Source: Ktedonobacter racemifer DSM 44963 (GTDB taxonomy: Bacteria > Chloroflexota > Ktedonobacteria > Ktedonobacterales > Ktedonobacteraceae). From it: DNA of 64,000 nt. Made by a program: the position numbers and the translations under genes. How positions within the stretch are numbered: position 1 is the first letter of the stretch; each line of letters begins with the position of its first letter. The stretch is taken from assembly GCF_000178855.1 (NCBI RefSeq), contig NZ_ADVG01000001.1, positions 1,798,001-1,862,000 on the forward strand, written 5' to 3'. The notes beneath the pieces were generated by a model, which worked only from the letters and a program-made list of their open reading frames with translations, did not search any database and was not told the origin of the DNA. Shown piece after piece: positions 33,755-43,549 of this stretch.

Positions 33755-33807
33755 GTGGGTGTGATGCGGGTTGGCGGCCTTCGGCCGCCAACCCGCATCA
33801 CACCCAC
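33755..33807. terminator. Long perfect hairpin between convergent glpX and idh
   Basis: 25-bp perfect stem (33755-33779 with 33783-33807), three-base loop. No T-run on either side. Confidence 0.75.
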
Positions 33808-33812
33808 AGTCC

Positions 33813-34904
33813 CTATAAACGGCGCAAACGCTCAATGACTGCGTCGGCGACCTGTGATGTCCCCACCGCCGTGGGATCGTCTGGGCGCGGCTTGAGATCA
33901 TAGGTCACATATTTCCCTTCCGCGATCACCTGCATTAAGGCCTTTTCCAGGCGCACAGCGGCTTCTTTCTCGCCCAGGTGCCGCAACATCATGACCCCGG
34001 AAAACATCATCGCCATCGGGTTGACCTTGTTCTGACCCGCGTACTTAGGCGCACTCCCATGTACCGGCTCAAACACCGCGTACTGGCTCCCAATATTCGC
34101 CCCAGGAGCCACTCCCAGGCCACCAATCAAGCCCGCAGAGAGATCTGAAATAATATCACCATACAGGTTAGGCAATACAAGCACATCGTACATCTCTGGC
34201 TTCTGTACCAACTGCATGCACATATTATCCACGATGCGATCCTCGTGCTGGATATCGGGATACTCCTTCGCGACCTCGTGAGCCGTCGCGAGAAAGAGGC
34301 CATCAGAGAGGCGCATAATGTTCGCCTTATGCACAATGGTGACCTTACGCCGGTCATTGGCACGCGCATAGTCGAAGGCGAAGCGCACAATGCGTCGCGT
34401 CGCCAGCACAGAGATATACTTGATGCTCAACGCGGAATGGGGATCGAGTTTCTGACCTGTGGTGCGCTCAATAAGCTCTAATAGTTCTTCCTGGTGCGAT
34501 GTCCCACGCTGAAACTCAATACCCGCGTAGAGGTCCTCCGTATTCTCGCGTACAATGACGAGATCGATATTCTCATAGCGCGAGCGCAGGCCAGGATAGG
34601 TTTTGGCGGGTCGCAAGTTCGCGTAGAGATCTAGCTTCTTGCGCAACGTCACATTCGCGCTGCGTTGACCGCGCCCTACAGGGGTAGTGATTGGCCCCTT
34701 TAATCCCACCTTCGTCCGCTTAATCGATTCCAGCACATCATCAGGCAGAACCGTCCCCTGCTTCTCCAGCATCTCGCTTCCAGCCTGACGCACATCCCAC
34801 TCAAATTCGATCCCGGTGGCTTCGAGCACGCGCCTTGTAGCTGTTGTAATTTCCGGACCAGTGCCATCCCCCGGTATCAAGGTTACGGTGTGCGGCATGG
34901 GCAT
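33813..34904 (-). CDS. NAD-type isocitrate dehydrogenase
   Basis: 363 residues with GGAGG before the ATG. Motifs: LIPGDGTGPEIT, substrate loop RSANVTLRKKLDLYANLRP, IVRENTEDLYAGIE, and the metal-binding NLYGDIISDLSAGLIGGLG. The Ser-Ala-Asn variant of the substrate loop and RENTEDLYAGIE fit NAD-dependent isocitrate dehydrogenase better than isopropylmalate dehydrogenase. No leu genes are adjacent. TCA cycle enzyme giving 2-oxoglutarate. Confidence 0.88.
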   Translation of the reverse strand: MPMPHTVTLIPGDGTGPEITTATRRVLEATGIEFEWDVRQAGSEMLEKQGTVLPDDVLESIKRTKVGLKGPITTPVGRGQRSANVTLRKKLDLYANLRPAKTYPGLRSRYENIDLVIVRENTEDLYAGIEFQRGTSHQEELLELIERTTGQKLDPHSALSIKYISVLATRRIVRFAFDYARANDRRKVTIVHKANIMRLSDGLFLATAHEVAKEYPDIQHEDRIVDNMCMQLVQKPEMYDVLVLPNLYGDIISDLSAGLIGGLGVAPGANIGSQYAVFEPVHGSAPKYAGQNKVNPMAMMFSGVMMLRHLGEKEAAVRLEKALMQVIAEGKYVTYDLKPRPDDPTAVGTSQVADAVIERLRRL

Positions 34905-35103
34905 GAATAGTCCTCCACAAAAATGCCATTCCTGAAAGGTGGAATCTTATCCCACAAAATATGTCAACTTTCTGTGATTATATCACTTTTACGCGATCTC
35001 TGGTATGAAAGGCAAAATGGCCATCAAGGCCCCACAAAAGTCATGCATACCCTGCTCGGGGGAAGGCTGACGAGTGCCATCCACACACCCATAAAAAAGA
35101 AAG

Positions 35104-35141
35104 CGCCCCCAGGAGCAGGCGGACACCTGCTCCTGGGGGCG
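35104..35141 (-). terminator. topA intrinsic terminator
   Basis: 16-bp perfect stem (35104-35119 with 35126-35141), followed on the minus strand by CTTTCTTTTTT. Confidence 0.9.
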
Positions 35142-35154
35142 TGGTATACATTGG

Positions 35155-37590
35155 CTACTCCGTGGGGAGGGTCGCTGTTTTTTTGCTGGCCGCCGTGGCA
35201 CGCTTGGTCGTAGCACTCTTGGCAGCGGTTTTCCTGGTCGTGGCTTTCTTAGCCGGTGCTTTGGTGGTACTCGTCTTTTTGCTTGTGCTGGTGGCTTTCC
35301 TGGTGGTTGTCGCCGAGGTCTTTTTGCGCGTGGCGGTCTTGCCATTAGCGCTCGCCTGCGCCTCATCCTCAGTCGAGGCCGCACTGGCAGCCGATTTTTT
35401 ACTCCGCGTCGCAGTCGTCTTTTTGGCGGCTGAGCCATCGGGTGTGGGCTGCTCCTCCGTCTTCCGCTGGGGCAGGATGACCTCGTTATAGCAGACAGGG
35501 TCCTGGCCAACCTTCGGTATTACCATCAGGCCACCGCAGTTGGGACAGGGATTAGGCGCGGGCTTCTCCCAGATGGCAAAATTACAGGTTGGGTAATTGT
35601 TGCATCCGTAGAAGAGCCGCTTGCGCTGCTTCGTCTTGCGCTCCACGATGTCGCCACCACACTGGGGACAGAGCGCCCCCGTCTTATTGACAAACGAGCG
35701 ACGATAGCGACATTCAGGGAAACCAGAGCAAGAGATGAAGCGCCCGAAGCGCCCATTCCGGATGACGAGGTGACGTCCACAGTCGGGACAGAGTTCGTCC
35801 ATCTCCTCAACCGGGGCCTGCACCCTGTCCATCTCCGCTTCGGCCTTTTCCATAGTGACCTTGAAGTCGCCATAGAAGTTGCGCAGGAACTCGATCCAGG
35901 AACGGCGTCCCTCCTCTACATCGTCGAGTTTACGCTCCATATCTGCGGTAAAGTTGGTATCGACAATGTCGGGGAAGTGTTTATTCATCACCTCATTGAC
36001 CGTCGCACCTAACCAGGTCGGCATGAAGCGTCGCTGCTCTTGTTCCGCATAGCCACGATCCTGAAGCGTACTAATGATCGGGACATAGGTACTTGGACGC
36101 CCAATACCTTGCTCCTCAAGCTCTTTAATCAGGCTAGCTTCGGTAAAGCGGGGCGGGGGCTGTGTAAAGTGCTGCTCCGGCTTGAGCCCATGAAAATCCA
36201 GGTCCTCGCCAACCTTCATAGTTGGCAGGAGTCTCTCGTCCTCCTCGCGCGGCCAGACGGCGTAGAAGCCCGGGAATTTCAAGTTCGAACCCGTCGCGCG
36301 GAAGACGTACTGCCTGGCACCAATATCCGCACGCACGGTATCAAAGATGGCGGGAGCCATAAAGCTCGCGACAAAGCGGTTCCAGATCAGCGTATAGAGC
36401 TTATACTGCTCGGGCGAGAGGTAGGACTTCACGCTCTTTGGTGTCAGCGAGACATCGGTTGGGCGAATAGCTTCGTGCGCGTCCTGCGTTGTGGCCTTGG
36501 CCTTGCTGGTGCGCCCTCCACCTATATACTCCTGACCGTATTCCTGCGAGATAAAGCCCTTCACCATCTTCTGAGCCTCGTCAGAGATACGTGTCGAGTC
36601 GGTACGCATGTAGGTAATCAGACCCTGGTGCCCACGCTCGCCCAGTTCAATACCCTCATACAACTGCTGTGCCAGGCTCATAGTCCGCTTCGGCTTAAAG
36701 TAGAGGCGCGAAGAGGCATCCTGCTGCATGGTACTGGTCGTATAGGGGAAAGGTGGCTGGCGACGCTGCTCGCGCTCCTCATATTTCAGGACACTATAGG
36801 TCGCACCCTTGAGATCGGAGAGAATCGTATCGGCCTCCTCTTTAGAAGAGACCTTGATGCGGCCTTTCTTCCCGGCCTTGCTGCCACTGGCAGCGGCGGG
36901 ACTCTCCTCGCCCTCAGCCGACGACTCAGAGGCATTCAAGGCCTCCAGGTCATTTAAGCGCGCGATCAATGACGCTTCGAAACGCTCGGAACGCTGCTGC
37001 TTACTGAGCGTCGCAATAATGCTCCAATACTCGTCAGGCACGAAAGCCTGAATCTCGGCCTCGCGATCACAGATCAAGCGCAGGGCGACTGACTGGACAC
37101 GGCCAGCACTGGTACCAGACTGGACACGCCGCCAGAGCAGGGGACTAATTTTATACCCGACCAGGCGATCCAGCACGCGTCGCGCCTGCTGGGCATTAAA
37201 CAGATCTTCATTAATGCGGCGTGGCTGCTTGATAGCTTCTTGCACAGCACGCTTGGTAATTTCATGGAAGACCGCACGATGAGGATTTTTCAAGCCCAAT
37301 ACATTTTGGAGTGACCAGGCAATAAACTCGCCTTCACGATCCGGGTCGGGCGCAAGGAACACTTCATCCGCGCGCTTGGAGGCCGCCTTAAGCTCATCGA
37401 TCAGGCGGTCTTTTTTCTCGATCACCTCATACTTGGGCGTAAAGTCTTTGCGCGTATTAACTCCCAACCCCTTTTTCGGCAAATCAACAATATGGCCCAT
37501 TGAGGCCCGGACCTCGAAGTCTCGCCCCAAGAATTTTTCAATAGTCTTTGCCTTGGCTGGCGACTCTACAATCACTAATTTCTTTGCCAT
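35155..37590 (-). CDS. topA: DNA topoisomerase I
   Basis: 811 residues. TOPRIM start KLVIVESPAKAKTIEKFLG, metal site DPDREGEFIAW, SAGRVQSVALRL, and active Tyr in GLITYMRTDSTRIS. Three C4 zinc fingers follow (CPDCGRHL...CSGFPEC, CPQCGGDI...CNNYPTC, CPNCGGLM...). The last about 90 residues are a Lys/Ala/Thr-rich, histone-H1-like tail. In the usual DREGEAIAWH signature the Ala and His are replaced by Phe and Ser, while acidic residues are kept. Relaxes negative supercoils. Confidence 0.96.
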   Translation of the reverse strand: MAKKLVIVESPAKAKTIEKFLGRDFEVRASMGHIVDLPKKGLGVNTRKDFTPKYEVIEKKDRLIDELKAASKRADEVFLAPDPDREGEFIAWSLQNVLGLKNPHRAVFHEITKRAVQEAIKQPRRINEDLFNAQQARRVLDRLVGYKISPLLWRRVQSGTSAGRVQSVALRLICDREAEIQAFVPDEYWSIIATLSKQQRSERFEASLIARLNDLEALNASESSAEGEESPAAASGSKAGKKGRIKVSSKEEADTILSDLKGATYSVLKYEEREQRRQPPFPYTTSTMQQDASSRLYFKPKRTMSLAQQLYEGIELGERGHQGLITYMRTDSTRISDEAQKMVKGFISQEYGQEYIGGGRTSKAKATTQDAHEAIRPTDVSLTPKSVKSYLSPEQYKLYTLIWNRFVASFMAPAIFDTVRADIGARQYVFRATGSNLKFPGFYAVWPREEDERLLPTMKVGEDLDFHGLKPEQHFTQPPPRFTEASLIKELEEQGIGRPSTYVPIISTLQDRGYAEQEQRRFMPTWLGATVNEVMNKHFPDIVDTNFTADMERKLDDVEEGRRSWIEFLRNFYGDFKVTMEKAEAEMDRVQAPVEEMDELCPDCGRHLVIRNGRFGRFISCSGFPECRYRRSFVNKTGALCPQCGGDIVERKTKQRKRLFYGCNNYPTCNFAIWEKPAPNPCPNCGGLMVIPKVGQDPVCYNEVILPQRKTEEQPTPDGSAAKKTTATRSKKSAASAASTEDEAQASANGKTATRKKTSATTTRKATSTSKKTSTTKAPAKKATTRKTAAKSATTKRATAASKKTATLPTE

Positions 37591-37893
37591 CGACCTTATC
37601 CCCGACCTTCGTTATTTCTCAGCTTGACTACCATAAACCATGCACAACAATCTTCCTTCAGTCGAAACACGCAAATACCTGATGAATATTTCCAAAGCAT
37701 AGAATAGCATAGTCTGACAAGTCGCTACCCTATACTAGCAAAATCGTCGGGTAACCGCAAAAATTTTCTTAAGAAGCATACCACACTCTGGCAAGAGGGC
37801 CATCTCTTGACCCCCACGGAACTTACATGCTATTCTGCATTCAGCCATACTATAAATAAGATACAATACACAGCGCTGACTCGGAGGGAGAAT

Positions 37894-39705
37894 ATGCGAA
37901 AGAATAAATCGTCTCAGCCAGTGGAACAGGAGCGGAACACATCGGAAAGAGAAGAGACCGCGAGTCACACATCGCTTACCCGGACCCGGCGTAACCTACA
38001 GAGTCAGCTATCAACCAGGTCTCAGGGTAAGCAGTTACGCGCAGGACTGGCCGTGGTCGCGGGCCGCACCGCGGGCGCCCTCAGTCGCCGTCTCCATGTT
38101 GGTGGAGGCACGAGCATTGTTGGCATCGTGGCTCAGCGCATGTATCCAGGTATTGTAGAACACCTGGCAACCCAGCTTGAACACGGCAGTATCATCGTCA
38201 CTGGTACTAATGGTAAGACAACGACGAGTGGCTTCATCGCGAACATCATCCGCGATGCGGGCCTGCGCGTCTGGCATAATAAAGAAGGCTCCAACCTGAT
38301 GCGCGGCATCGCCAGTTCCCTGGTCATCCGCGCCCTCCCGAGCGGAAAGCTCAAACGCTCTGGCAAGGCCATCTCCATCCTGGAGGTCGATGAGGCCACG
38401 CTCCCCCGGGTCACGCAGTCCATCACCCCGCGTGTACTCCTCTTTAACAACCTCTTTCGCGACCAACTGGACCGCTATGGCGAGGTTGACAGCATCTCCA
38501 GTCAGTGGCAGAAGACGCTGCAAAACCTGCCCACAAGTACCATCCTGGTCTTAAATGCCGACGACCCAACCACGGCGCAGTTGGGAAGAGATTTCGCGGG
38601 ACAGGTCGTGTACTATGGCGTTGATGATCGCTCTCTGGACCTGAGCCACAAGCAGGAGGATGAACAACACCAGGTCATTGATAGCCGTACCTGCCCCCTG
38701 TGTGGCAAGGAATATATCTATGACGCGCGTTTCTATAGCCATATTGGGCACTACCATTGCCCTAATGGGGACTGGTCGCGTCCGCAGCCCCAGGTACGGG
38801 TCACAAAAATCCAGCCCGAAAGCTTCGACCGCCAGCGTTTACATATCGCCATTGGCGACACAGAACATGAACTTGTCGTGCCCTTGCCTGGGATTTACAA
38901 TATCTATAACACGCTAGGCGCCATCGCAGTTGCCGAGGCCATCAACTTACCCTGGATACCTGTGCAAACGGGTATTGAACGCTTCAAGCCGGTCTTTGGA
39001 CGGGGTGAAAGCATTGATGTCGAAGGACGCACCATTCGCTTGCTGCTTGCCAAAAATCCAACTGGCTTCAATGAGGTGCTGAGAACCCTCTTTAGTCCTA
39101 CAAGAGAAGAGGAGCATACGGCACTTACTACTGAGGTAAGCATAACCCACGCCACACACGCAGGCGAAACAACAACGGGCATCACTGTTGAGTCCAGCCA
39201 GCCAGAGAAGCCAACCGAAGTGACTTCTTTACCAACTTCAGATAAGCGACATGTGTTCTTTGTGCTCAATGATAACACCGCGGACGGGCGAGATATTTCC
39301 TGGATCTGGGACGTAGATTTTGAGAGGGCTGTGGGCAATGTTGCCTCAGTCACCATTTCAGGGACGCGCGCACGCGATCTGATGCTCCGTCTCAAGTACG
39401 CTGGCATCGCCGAAACGCAGATGCGGCTTATTCCCTCCACGCCACTACGCGCGGAGCGGGAGAAACATATGTCCAGGCGCAGGCGCTCACGTGCGAAAGG
39501 ACAAGCAGAAGGGAGCGAGAGTTACCCTGCTGGCCCCTCCACACGTGTCTATGGTGTTCAACAAGCGATACGCATTGCCCTGGAGCAAACACCCGAGAGG
39601 GAGACATTGTTTGTAGTTCCAACGTATACTGGGTTATTAGAAATTCATCGTCTTTTAGAAGAGCAGGGCCTCGCACCCCGCTACTGGGAAGGAAGAGACG
39701 CATGA
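37894..39705 (+). CDS. murT: Lipid II isoglutaminyl synthase subunit MurT
   Basis: 603 residues from ATG 37894 (GGAGGGAG upstream). Mur ligase ATP site VTGTNGKTTTSGF, FNNLFRDQLDRYGE, LNADDP, and the C-terminal DUF1727 region with NDNTADGRDISWIWDVDFE. With GatD it amidates D-Glu of lipid II. Longer than usual (about 440-450) because of a basic N-terminal extension of about 70 residues and two low-complexity inserts (about residues 410-455 and 525-550). The ribbon reads CPLCGKEY...HYHCPNGDW: the fourth Cys of the usual C4 zinc site is Gly. The stop overlaps the gatD start (ATGA). Confidence 0.93.
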   Translation: MRKNKSSQPVEQERNTSEREETASHTSLTRTRRNLQSQLSTRSQGKQLRAGLAVVAGRTAGALSRRLHVGGGTSIVGIVAQRMYPGIVEHLATQLEHGSIIVTGTNGKTTTSGFIANIIRDAGLRVWHNKEGSNLMRGIASSLVIRALPSGKLKRSGKAISILEVDEATLPRVTQSITPRVLLFNNLFRDQLDRYGEVDSISSQWQKTLQNLPTSTILVLNADDPTTAQLGRDFAGQVVYYGVDDRSLDLSHKQEDEQHQVIDSRTCPLCGKEYIYDARFYSHIGHYHCPNGDWSRPQPQVRVTKIQPESFDRQRLHIAIGDTEHELVVPLPGIYNIYNTLGAIAVAEAINLPWIPVQTGIERFKPVFGRGESIDVEGRTIRLLLAKNPTGFNEVLRTLFSPTREEEHTALTTEVSITHATHAGETTTGITVESSQPEKPTEVTSLPTSDKRHVFFVLNDNTADGRDISWIWDVDFERAVGNVASVTISGTRARDLMLRLKYAGIAETQMRLIPSTPLRAEREKHMSRRRRSRAKGQAEGSESYPAGPSTRVYGVQQAIRIALEQTPERETLFVVPTYTGLLEIHRLLEEQGLAPRYWEGRDA

Positions 39706-40637
39706 CGCACGCTTCCGTCAAGCCTCTCACGTTGACCCTCGGGCACCTCTATCCAGATCAATTGAATCTGTATGGTGACCGTGGCAATATTATGACGCTT
39801 CAACGCCGGTGCCAGGCTCGCGGCATTGAACTTCGTGTTGTTGGCCTGGGCATTGGAGATGCCCTGGCTCCCGATGAGTATGATATGCTCTTTATCGGGG
39901 GCGGGCAGGATAAAGAACAGGCGCCCGTTGCCCAGGATCTCTATGATCTCAAAGGCATCGGCTTATGGGCGGCCGTAGAAGATGATATGCCTGTTCTTGC
40001 GGTATGTGGCGGCTTTCAGCTGCTGGCGCACTACTATCGACCCGCGGAGGGACCAGACATGCGTGGGCTGGGCGTTTTTGATGCCTGGACCCTGCACAAG
40101 GGGAAACGCGTCCCTCGCTGTATTGGCGATATCGCTCTCAACTGGAATGGTTCCACACTGGTGGGCTTTGAGAATCATGGTGGTCGCACCTACCTGGGTA
40201 CGGCCAAACCCCTGGGAAAAGTACTCAAAGGCTCCGGCAATAACGCCGAGGATCATACCGAGGGAGCCATTTACCGCAACGCTTATGGCACCTATCTGCA
40301 TGGCTCACTCCTGCCCAAAAATCCGCACTTCGCGGACCATTTACTCTCACTGGCACTCAAACGTAAATATGGTGGCGAATATTACCGCGTTCTGGCCGAG
40401 GCTCCTCCCGCGAGCAATGGCTATTCGTCGGCAACTCTCCCTGAAAAGTCTGGAGAAACATCTGGAGAATCAATAATGGTGACGGCAGTTATGGAGGAGG
40501 AACCGCTCACGCCTCCCTCCTTCCAACTCGCACCATTGGATGATAGACTGGAGTGGGAAGCCCACGCCTATATTCTTGAGCGCCTTGGCCTGCATCATGC
40601 CGCCGCAGCCACCATACGCGCTCATATACAGGAGTAG
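39702..40637 (+). CDS. gatD: Lipid II isoglutaminyl synthase glutaminase subunit GatD
   Basis: 311 residues. CobB/CobQ-like class I amidotransferase with nucleophile Cys in LAVCGGFQLL and His in YGTYLHGSLLPKNP. Supplies ammonia to MurT. Starts inside the murT stop codon, so the two are translationally coupled. A C-terminal extension of about 70 residues goes beyond the usual length of about 245-260. Confidence 0.93.
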   Translation: MTHASVKPLTLTLGHLYPDQLNLYGDRGNIMTLQRRCQARGIELRVVGLGIGDALAPDEYDMLFIGGGQDKEQAPVAQDLYDLKGIGLWAAVEDDMPVLAVCGGFQLLAHYYRPAEGPDMRGLGVFDAWTLHKGKRVPRCIGDIALNWNGSTLVGFENHGGRTYLGTAKPLGKVLKGSGNNAEDHTEGAIYRNAYGTYLHGSLLPKNPHFADHLLSLALKRKYGGEYYRVLAEAPPASNGYSSATLPEKSGETSGESIMVTAVMEEEPLTPPSFQLAPLDDRLEWEAHAYILERLGLHHAAAATIRAHIQE

Positions 40638-40667
40638 GTGCTTCTCCTCGTCACTAAGGATGGAGTT

Positions 40668-41315
40668 ATGAGCACAGATCGATCTCTGGCGCGTTGCTCA
40701 TTTTGCGGACGCCATGCCTCAGAGGTAAAGCATCTTGTCGCAGGACCTGGAGCAGCCTACATCTGCGATGAATGCCTACAATTGTGTAATGAAATATTGA
40801 AAGACCCTGCTCCATTCTCGCCTCAAGCCCTGGAACTGGCCTCGCGCCCTCCAGTAGTCGTTGCTGCCCCGCAAACCATGCCCACTCCTGATAAGGAGAG
40901 CGCTCCACCTGCCCCCCAGCATAAGCCACATCGCGTCATCACGCTCGAAGTTGAGCAAAAGCAGCGGGGGATAACGCTGCTCCTCCAGCAGCTCTGCTAT
41001 TATGCGCAACACTTTGAAATCCATTATCTCTGGATTCGCCCTCCATTCCCTGCTGGCTTCGCCTTTGTGCCACGCATCATCTTCTCGCTGCATGCCGACA
41101 CTGGCGCGCAGTGGGCCGGAGATCGTGGGGGCATGATCGTGGCCCGCACAGACCTGGGCAATGATCCAGAGCATACCGTGTACCAGGGAAGTGCGCGCTT
41201 CCGCCCGCTCCCAGAGCCAGAGGTAAAGCAGTTACTTGTGCGAGCAGCCGATCCCCTTGGTCAATTCGAGACGCCAATCCTGCCTCCCTGGGAATTTGAA
41301 GTCCACATTCCCTAG
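40668..41315 (+). CDS. Protein with ClpX-type zinc-binding domain but no AAA+ module
   Basis: 215 residues from ATG 40668 (GGATGGAG upstream). Residues 9-44 match the ClpX N-terminal zinc domain ([33 protein letters not shown]). A Pro-rich linker follows, then about 120 residues of a domain I do not recognise ([26 protein letters not shown]). No Walker motifs, so it is not an unfoldase. Could be an adaptor or a competitor for ClpX-type partners. Follows gatD by 30 bp, probably same operon. Confidence 0.75.
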   Translation: MSTDRSLARCSFCGRHASEVKHLVAGPGAAYICDECLQLCNEILKDPAPFSPQALELASRPPVVVAAPQTMPTPDKESAPPAPQHKPHRVITLEVEQKQRGITLLLQQLCYYAQHFEIHYLWIRPPFPAGFAFVPRIIFSLHADTGAQWAGDRGGMIVARTDLGNDPEHTVYQGSARFRPLPEPEVKQLLVRAADPLGQFETPILPPWEFEVHIP

Positions 41316-41346
41316 AGGCCCGAAACGTCATGCGCTGCTAAATACA

Positions 41347-41395
41347 GGATGTGGGTGTGGTAAGGGGGCAATTGCCCCTCACCACACCCACATCC
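41347..41395. terminator. Long hairpin between convergent genes
   Basis: 15-bp perfect outer stem (41347-41361 with 41381-41395) plus an inner GGGGCA/TGCCCC stem. Lies between genes ending at 41315 and 41480. Confidence 0.75.
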
Positions 41396-41479
41396 TTTGC
41401 TCTTGTAAGCGCCATAGGCGCGAAAACGTACGTTGAAAGTAGATTTTGTAAAGCCCTTGTATATGGCACTGACCAGCAC

Positions 41480-42115
41480 TTATTCCATAGCTGGGATTAA
41501 CAAGCCATAGCCGCCCTGCTCCAGGCGATACATCACATTAACGCTACTGGTCTCCTCATTATAAAACGGGTAGTACGAAGCGCCATCCTTCTCCATCAGC
41601 GCAATTACTTCTTTGTCGGTCATCGACCTGGTTGGTAGGCTCTTGATCTCAACAATTTTTGACCAGATCTGCTCGTTCTCTTGCTCCTCCATCATGCGCT
41701 GGTCAATAGCAGGTTCCTCTGTAGGAGAGTGTAGCTCCTCTTCAAGCGAAGAGAGCTGCCCGGTACGTGAAAGTTCAAGCGTCTTGATGCCCGGCGTCTG
41801 GTGCTGACGACGTCGCGTCAAGCGATCTTTTTCACGACCAAGTTGATACTCTATTTTATCTATAACAATATCGAGCGCTGCATTTGGGTTGGGGGCGCGT
41901 TCCTCGCTACGTGCGGCATGCACATGTCCATGTGCGGGAAGGGAGATTTGTACTGAGAAGCGATCCTGTGCGCTTTTGGTCTGCTCTTCCGCAACCGTAA
42001 CTTGCACAAGTACGTCCTCATCAATTAAGCGGGAGAGGCGCTGAATTTTGCGCTCAATACGCTGGCGCAACTGTGAGGAGACGTGCATCTGTCGGCCTTT
42101 GATGATGATCTGCAT
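41480..42115 (-). CDS. hpf: Long-form ribosome hibernation promoting factor
   Basis: 211 residues from ATG 42115 (MQIIIKGRQMHVSSQLRQ). N-terminal HPF/RaiA domain (1-105), an acidic linker, and the C-terminal dimerisation domain (about 150-211) with IVEIKSLPTRSMTDKEVIALME and SVNVMYRLEQGGYGLL. The long form dimerises 70S ribosomes into 100S particles in stationary phase. Complete and normal length. Confidence 0.94.
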   Translation of the reverse strand: MQIIIKGRQMHVSSQLRQRIERKIQRLSRLIDEDVLVQVTVAEEQTKSAQDRFSVQISLPAHGHVHAARSEERAPNPNAALDIVIDKIEYQLGREKDRLTRRRQHQTPGIKTLELSRTGQLSSLEEELHSPTEEPAIDQRMMEEQENEQIWSKIVEIKSLPTRSMTDKEVIALMEKDGASYYPFYNEETSSVNVMYRLEQGGYGLLIPAME

Positions 42116-42568
42116 AGTGTCCTTCCTCTTTCCGATCCTACAACACAACACAACAAACGGAACAGAAGATTCTCGCCGAAGGTAGATGTACAGACATATT
42201 ATACATCATTTCCCAAAGAGAAAAGAAATATGTTGCAGCAAAATCACCAAGAAGCCTTTTAAAAAGCCAAACGTAGCTTTTCTCAATTCCGAGCGCCCCA
42301 CAAGCACGAGAACTTCCGCTCACGCCCTCCCCTGGAGCAATGCTAAAAAAAATGTAACGAATACCTATAGGTTTTTAATATGTTTTCACTTTTCTCATGC
42401 TATAATTTGTTTTCATCACAGAACATTTGATGAACGATGTTTCATATTTGCACGGCACGAATTCATACAATGTTCAGGGCACAATGTTATTATATTAAAG
42501 ACTTACATACACATTTGGCGATTTTTTCCGGAAACGTGGCAAAAGGTGTGCCATCATAGCGATGGTCT
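42116..42568. other. Divergent spacer upstream of hpf and nrdR group
   Basis: AT-rich, about 450 bp. A TATAAT (42401-42406) could serve plus-strand transcription. No gene or strong hairpin seen. Confidence 0.4.
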
Positions 42569-42697
42569 ATGTGTCATGAAAGGAGAGGCGGCGCTCGTCC
42601 CAGCCAGATTGATAGACAACAATCAAGAGGAGGTGCCTCTCGTTTACGTGTGAGGGAGCGCCGGTGGCAGGAGATGAAGCGCCGCGTTGATCAATGA
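42569..42697 (+). CDS. Possible 42-residue basic peptide upstream of the DUF6788-like gene
   Basis: The frame ends in an ATGA overlap with the next start (42694), suggesting coupling. The product is Arg-rich (SRGGASRLRVRERRWQEMKRR). No clear ribosome site. Could equally be part of a longer leader. Confidence 0.3.
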   Translation: MCHERRGGARPSQIDRQQSRGGASRLRVRERRWQEMKRRVDQ

Positions 42698-42960
42698 AAG
42701 ATATACCAAGCAATCAGCATATTACCTATCAGTTGCAGTATCGTAAATGTGGCAAAGCTTCGTGCAGCACCTGTCGTAATGGCCCTGGTCATGGTCCCTA
42801 CTGGTATGCCTACTGGCGTGAGGGCTCGCGCTTACGTTCAGGCTATGTGGGGAAGGTCCATCCTCAATTACAACAGCAGTCGCCTGCTCAACAGACTGAG
42901 TCAAGCGTGCCAAATGCGGACGCACGTCGGCAAAAACTGGCTACGGCCCGCTCTCGCTAA
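42694..42960 (+). CDS. Small DUF6788-like protein
   Basis: 88 residues. The core YQLQYRKCGKASCSTCRNGPG and HGPYWYAYWREGSRLRSGYVG is the hallmark of a family of small Cys-containing proteins often found beside mobile elements (DUF6788; recalled, not searched). Function unknown. Followed by nrdR. Confidence 0.65.
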   Translation: MKDIPSNQHITYQLQYRKCGKASCSTCRNGPGHGPYWYAYWREGSRLRSGYVGKVHPQLQQQSPAQQTESSVPNADARRQKLATARSR

Positions 42961-43046
42961 GGAATGTCTCCTAAGAATACCCTCCAATGCGCCAGGTTGT
43001 GATAAAATATGCCTATTACACACAAAATAGTATTGGAGGACATACC

Positions 43047-43538
43047 ATGAAATGTCCTTATTGCGGATGTGGTGAATCTCGCGTAAAAGACTCTCGTGAC
43101 ATCGGTGACGCAATTCATCGACGCCGCGAATGCGAGCACTGCAAAGGGCGTTTCAGCACCTATGAGCGGGTTGAAAAAGTACCTTTGATGGTCATCAAAC
43201 GCGATCAGCGACGTGAGGCATTCGACCGGCAAAAACTTTATGCAGGTCTGCGCAAAGCCTGTGAAAAACGACCGCTACCAGCTAGCGAAATAGAGAAAGC
43301 GGTCGAAGAAATTGAACAGGAACTTGATCGCTCCGGCAAACAAGAGGTTGCCAGTAGCGTTATCGGCGAACTGGTTATGGAGCACCTGCAACATCTCGAT
43401 AAAATCGCATATATCCGCTTTGCCAGCGTCTATCGCTCATTTACCGATGTGGAAACAATGTTTGAAGAGATGCAAAAGCTGTTGTATCGCGACACAACCC
43501 CACAGACTGATACGCAGGATCAATCTCGACAAAAATAA
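43047..43538 (+). CDS. nrdR: Transcriptional repressor NrdR
   Basis: 163 residues with GGAGG before ATG 43047. Zinc ribbon MKCPYCGCGESRVKDSRDI...RRRECEHCKGRFSTYER, then an ATP-cone domain (about 49-139). Represses ribonucleotide reductase genes according to ATP/dATP. No nrd gene is present in the window. Confidence 0.96.
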   Translation: MKCPYCGCGESRVKDSRDIGDAIHRRRECEHCKGRFSTYERVEKVPLMVIKRDQRREAFDRQKLYAGLRKACEKRPLPASEIEKAVEEIEQELDRSGKQEVASSVIGELVMEHLQHLDKIAYIRFASVYRSFTDVETMFEEMQKLLYRDTTPQTDTQDQSRQK

Positions 43539-43549
43539 GTTATAGAGTA

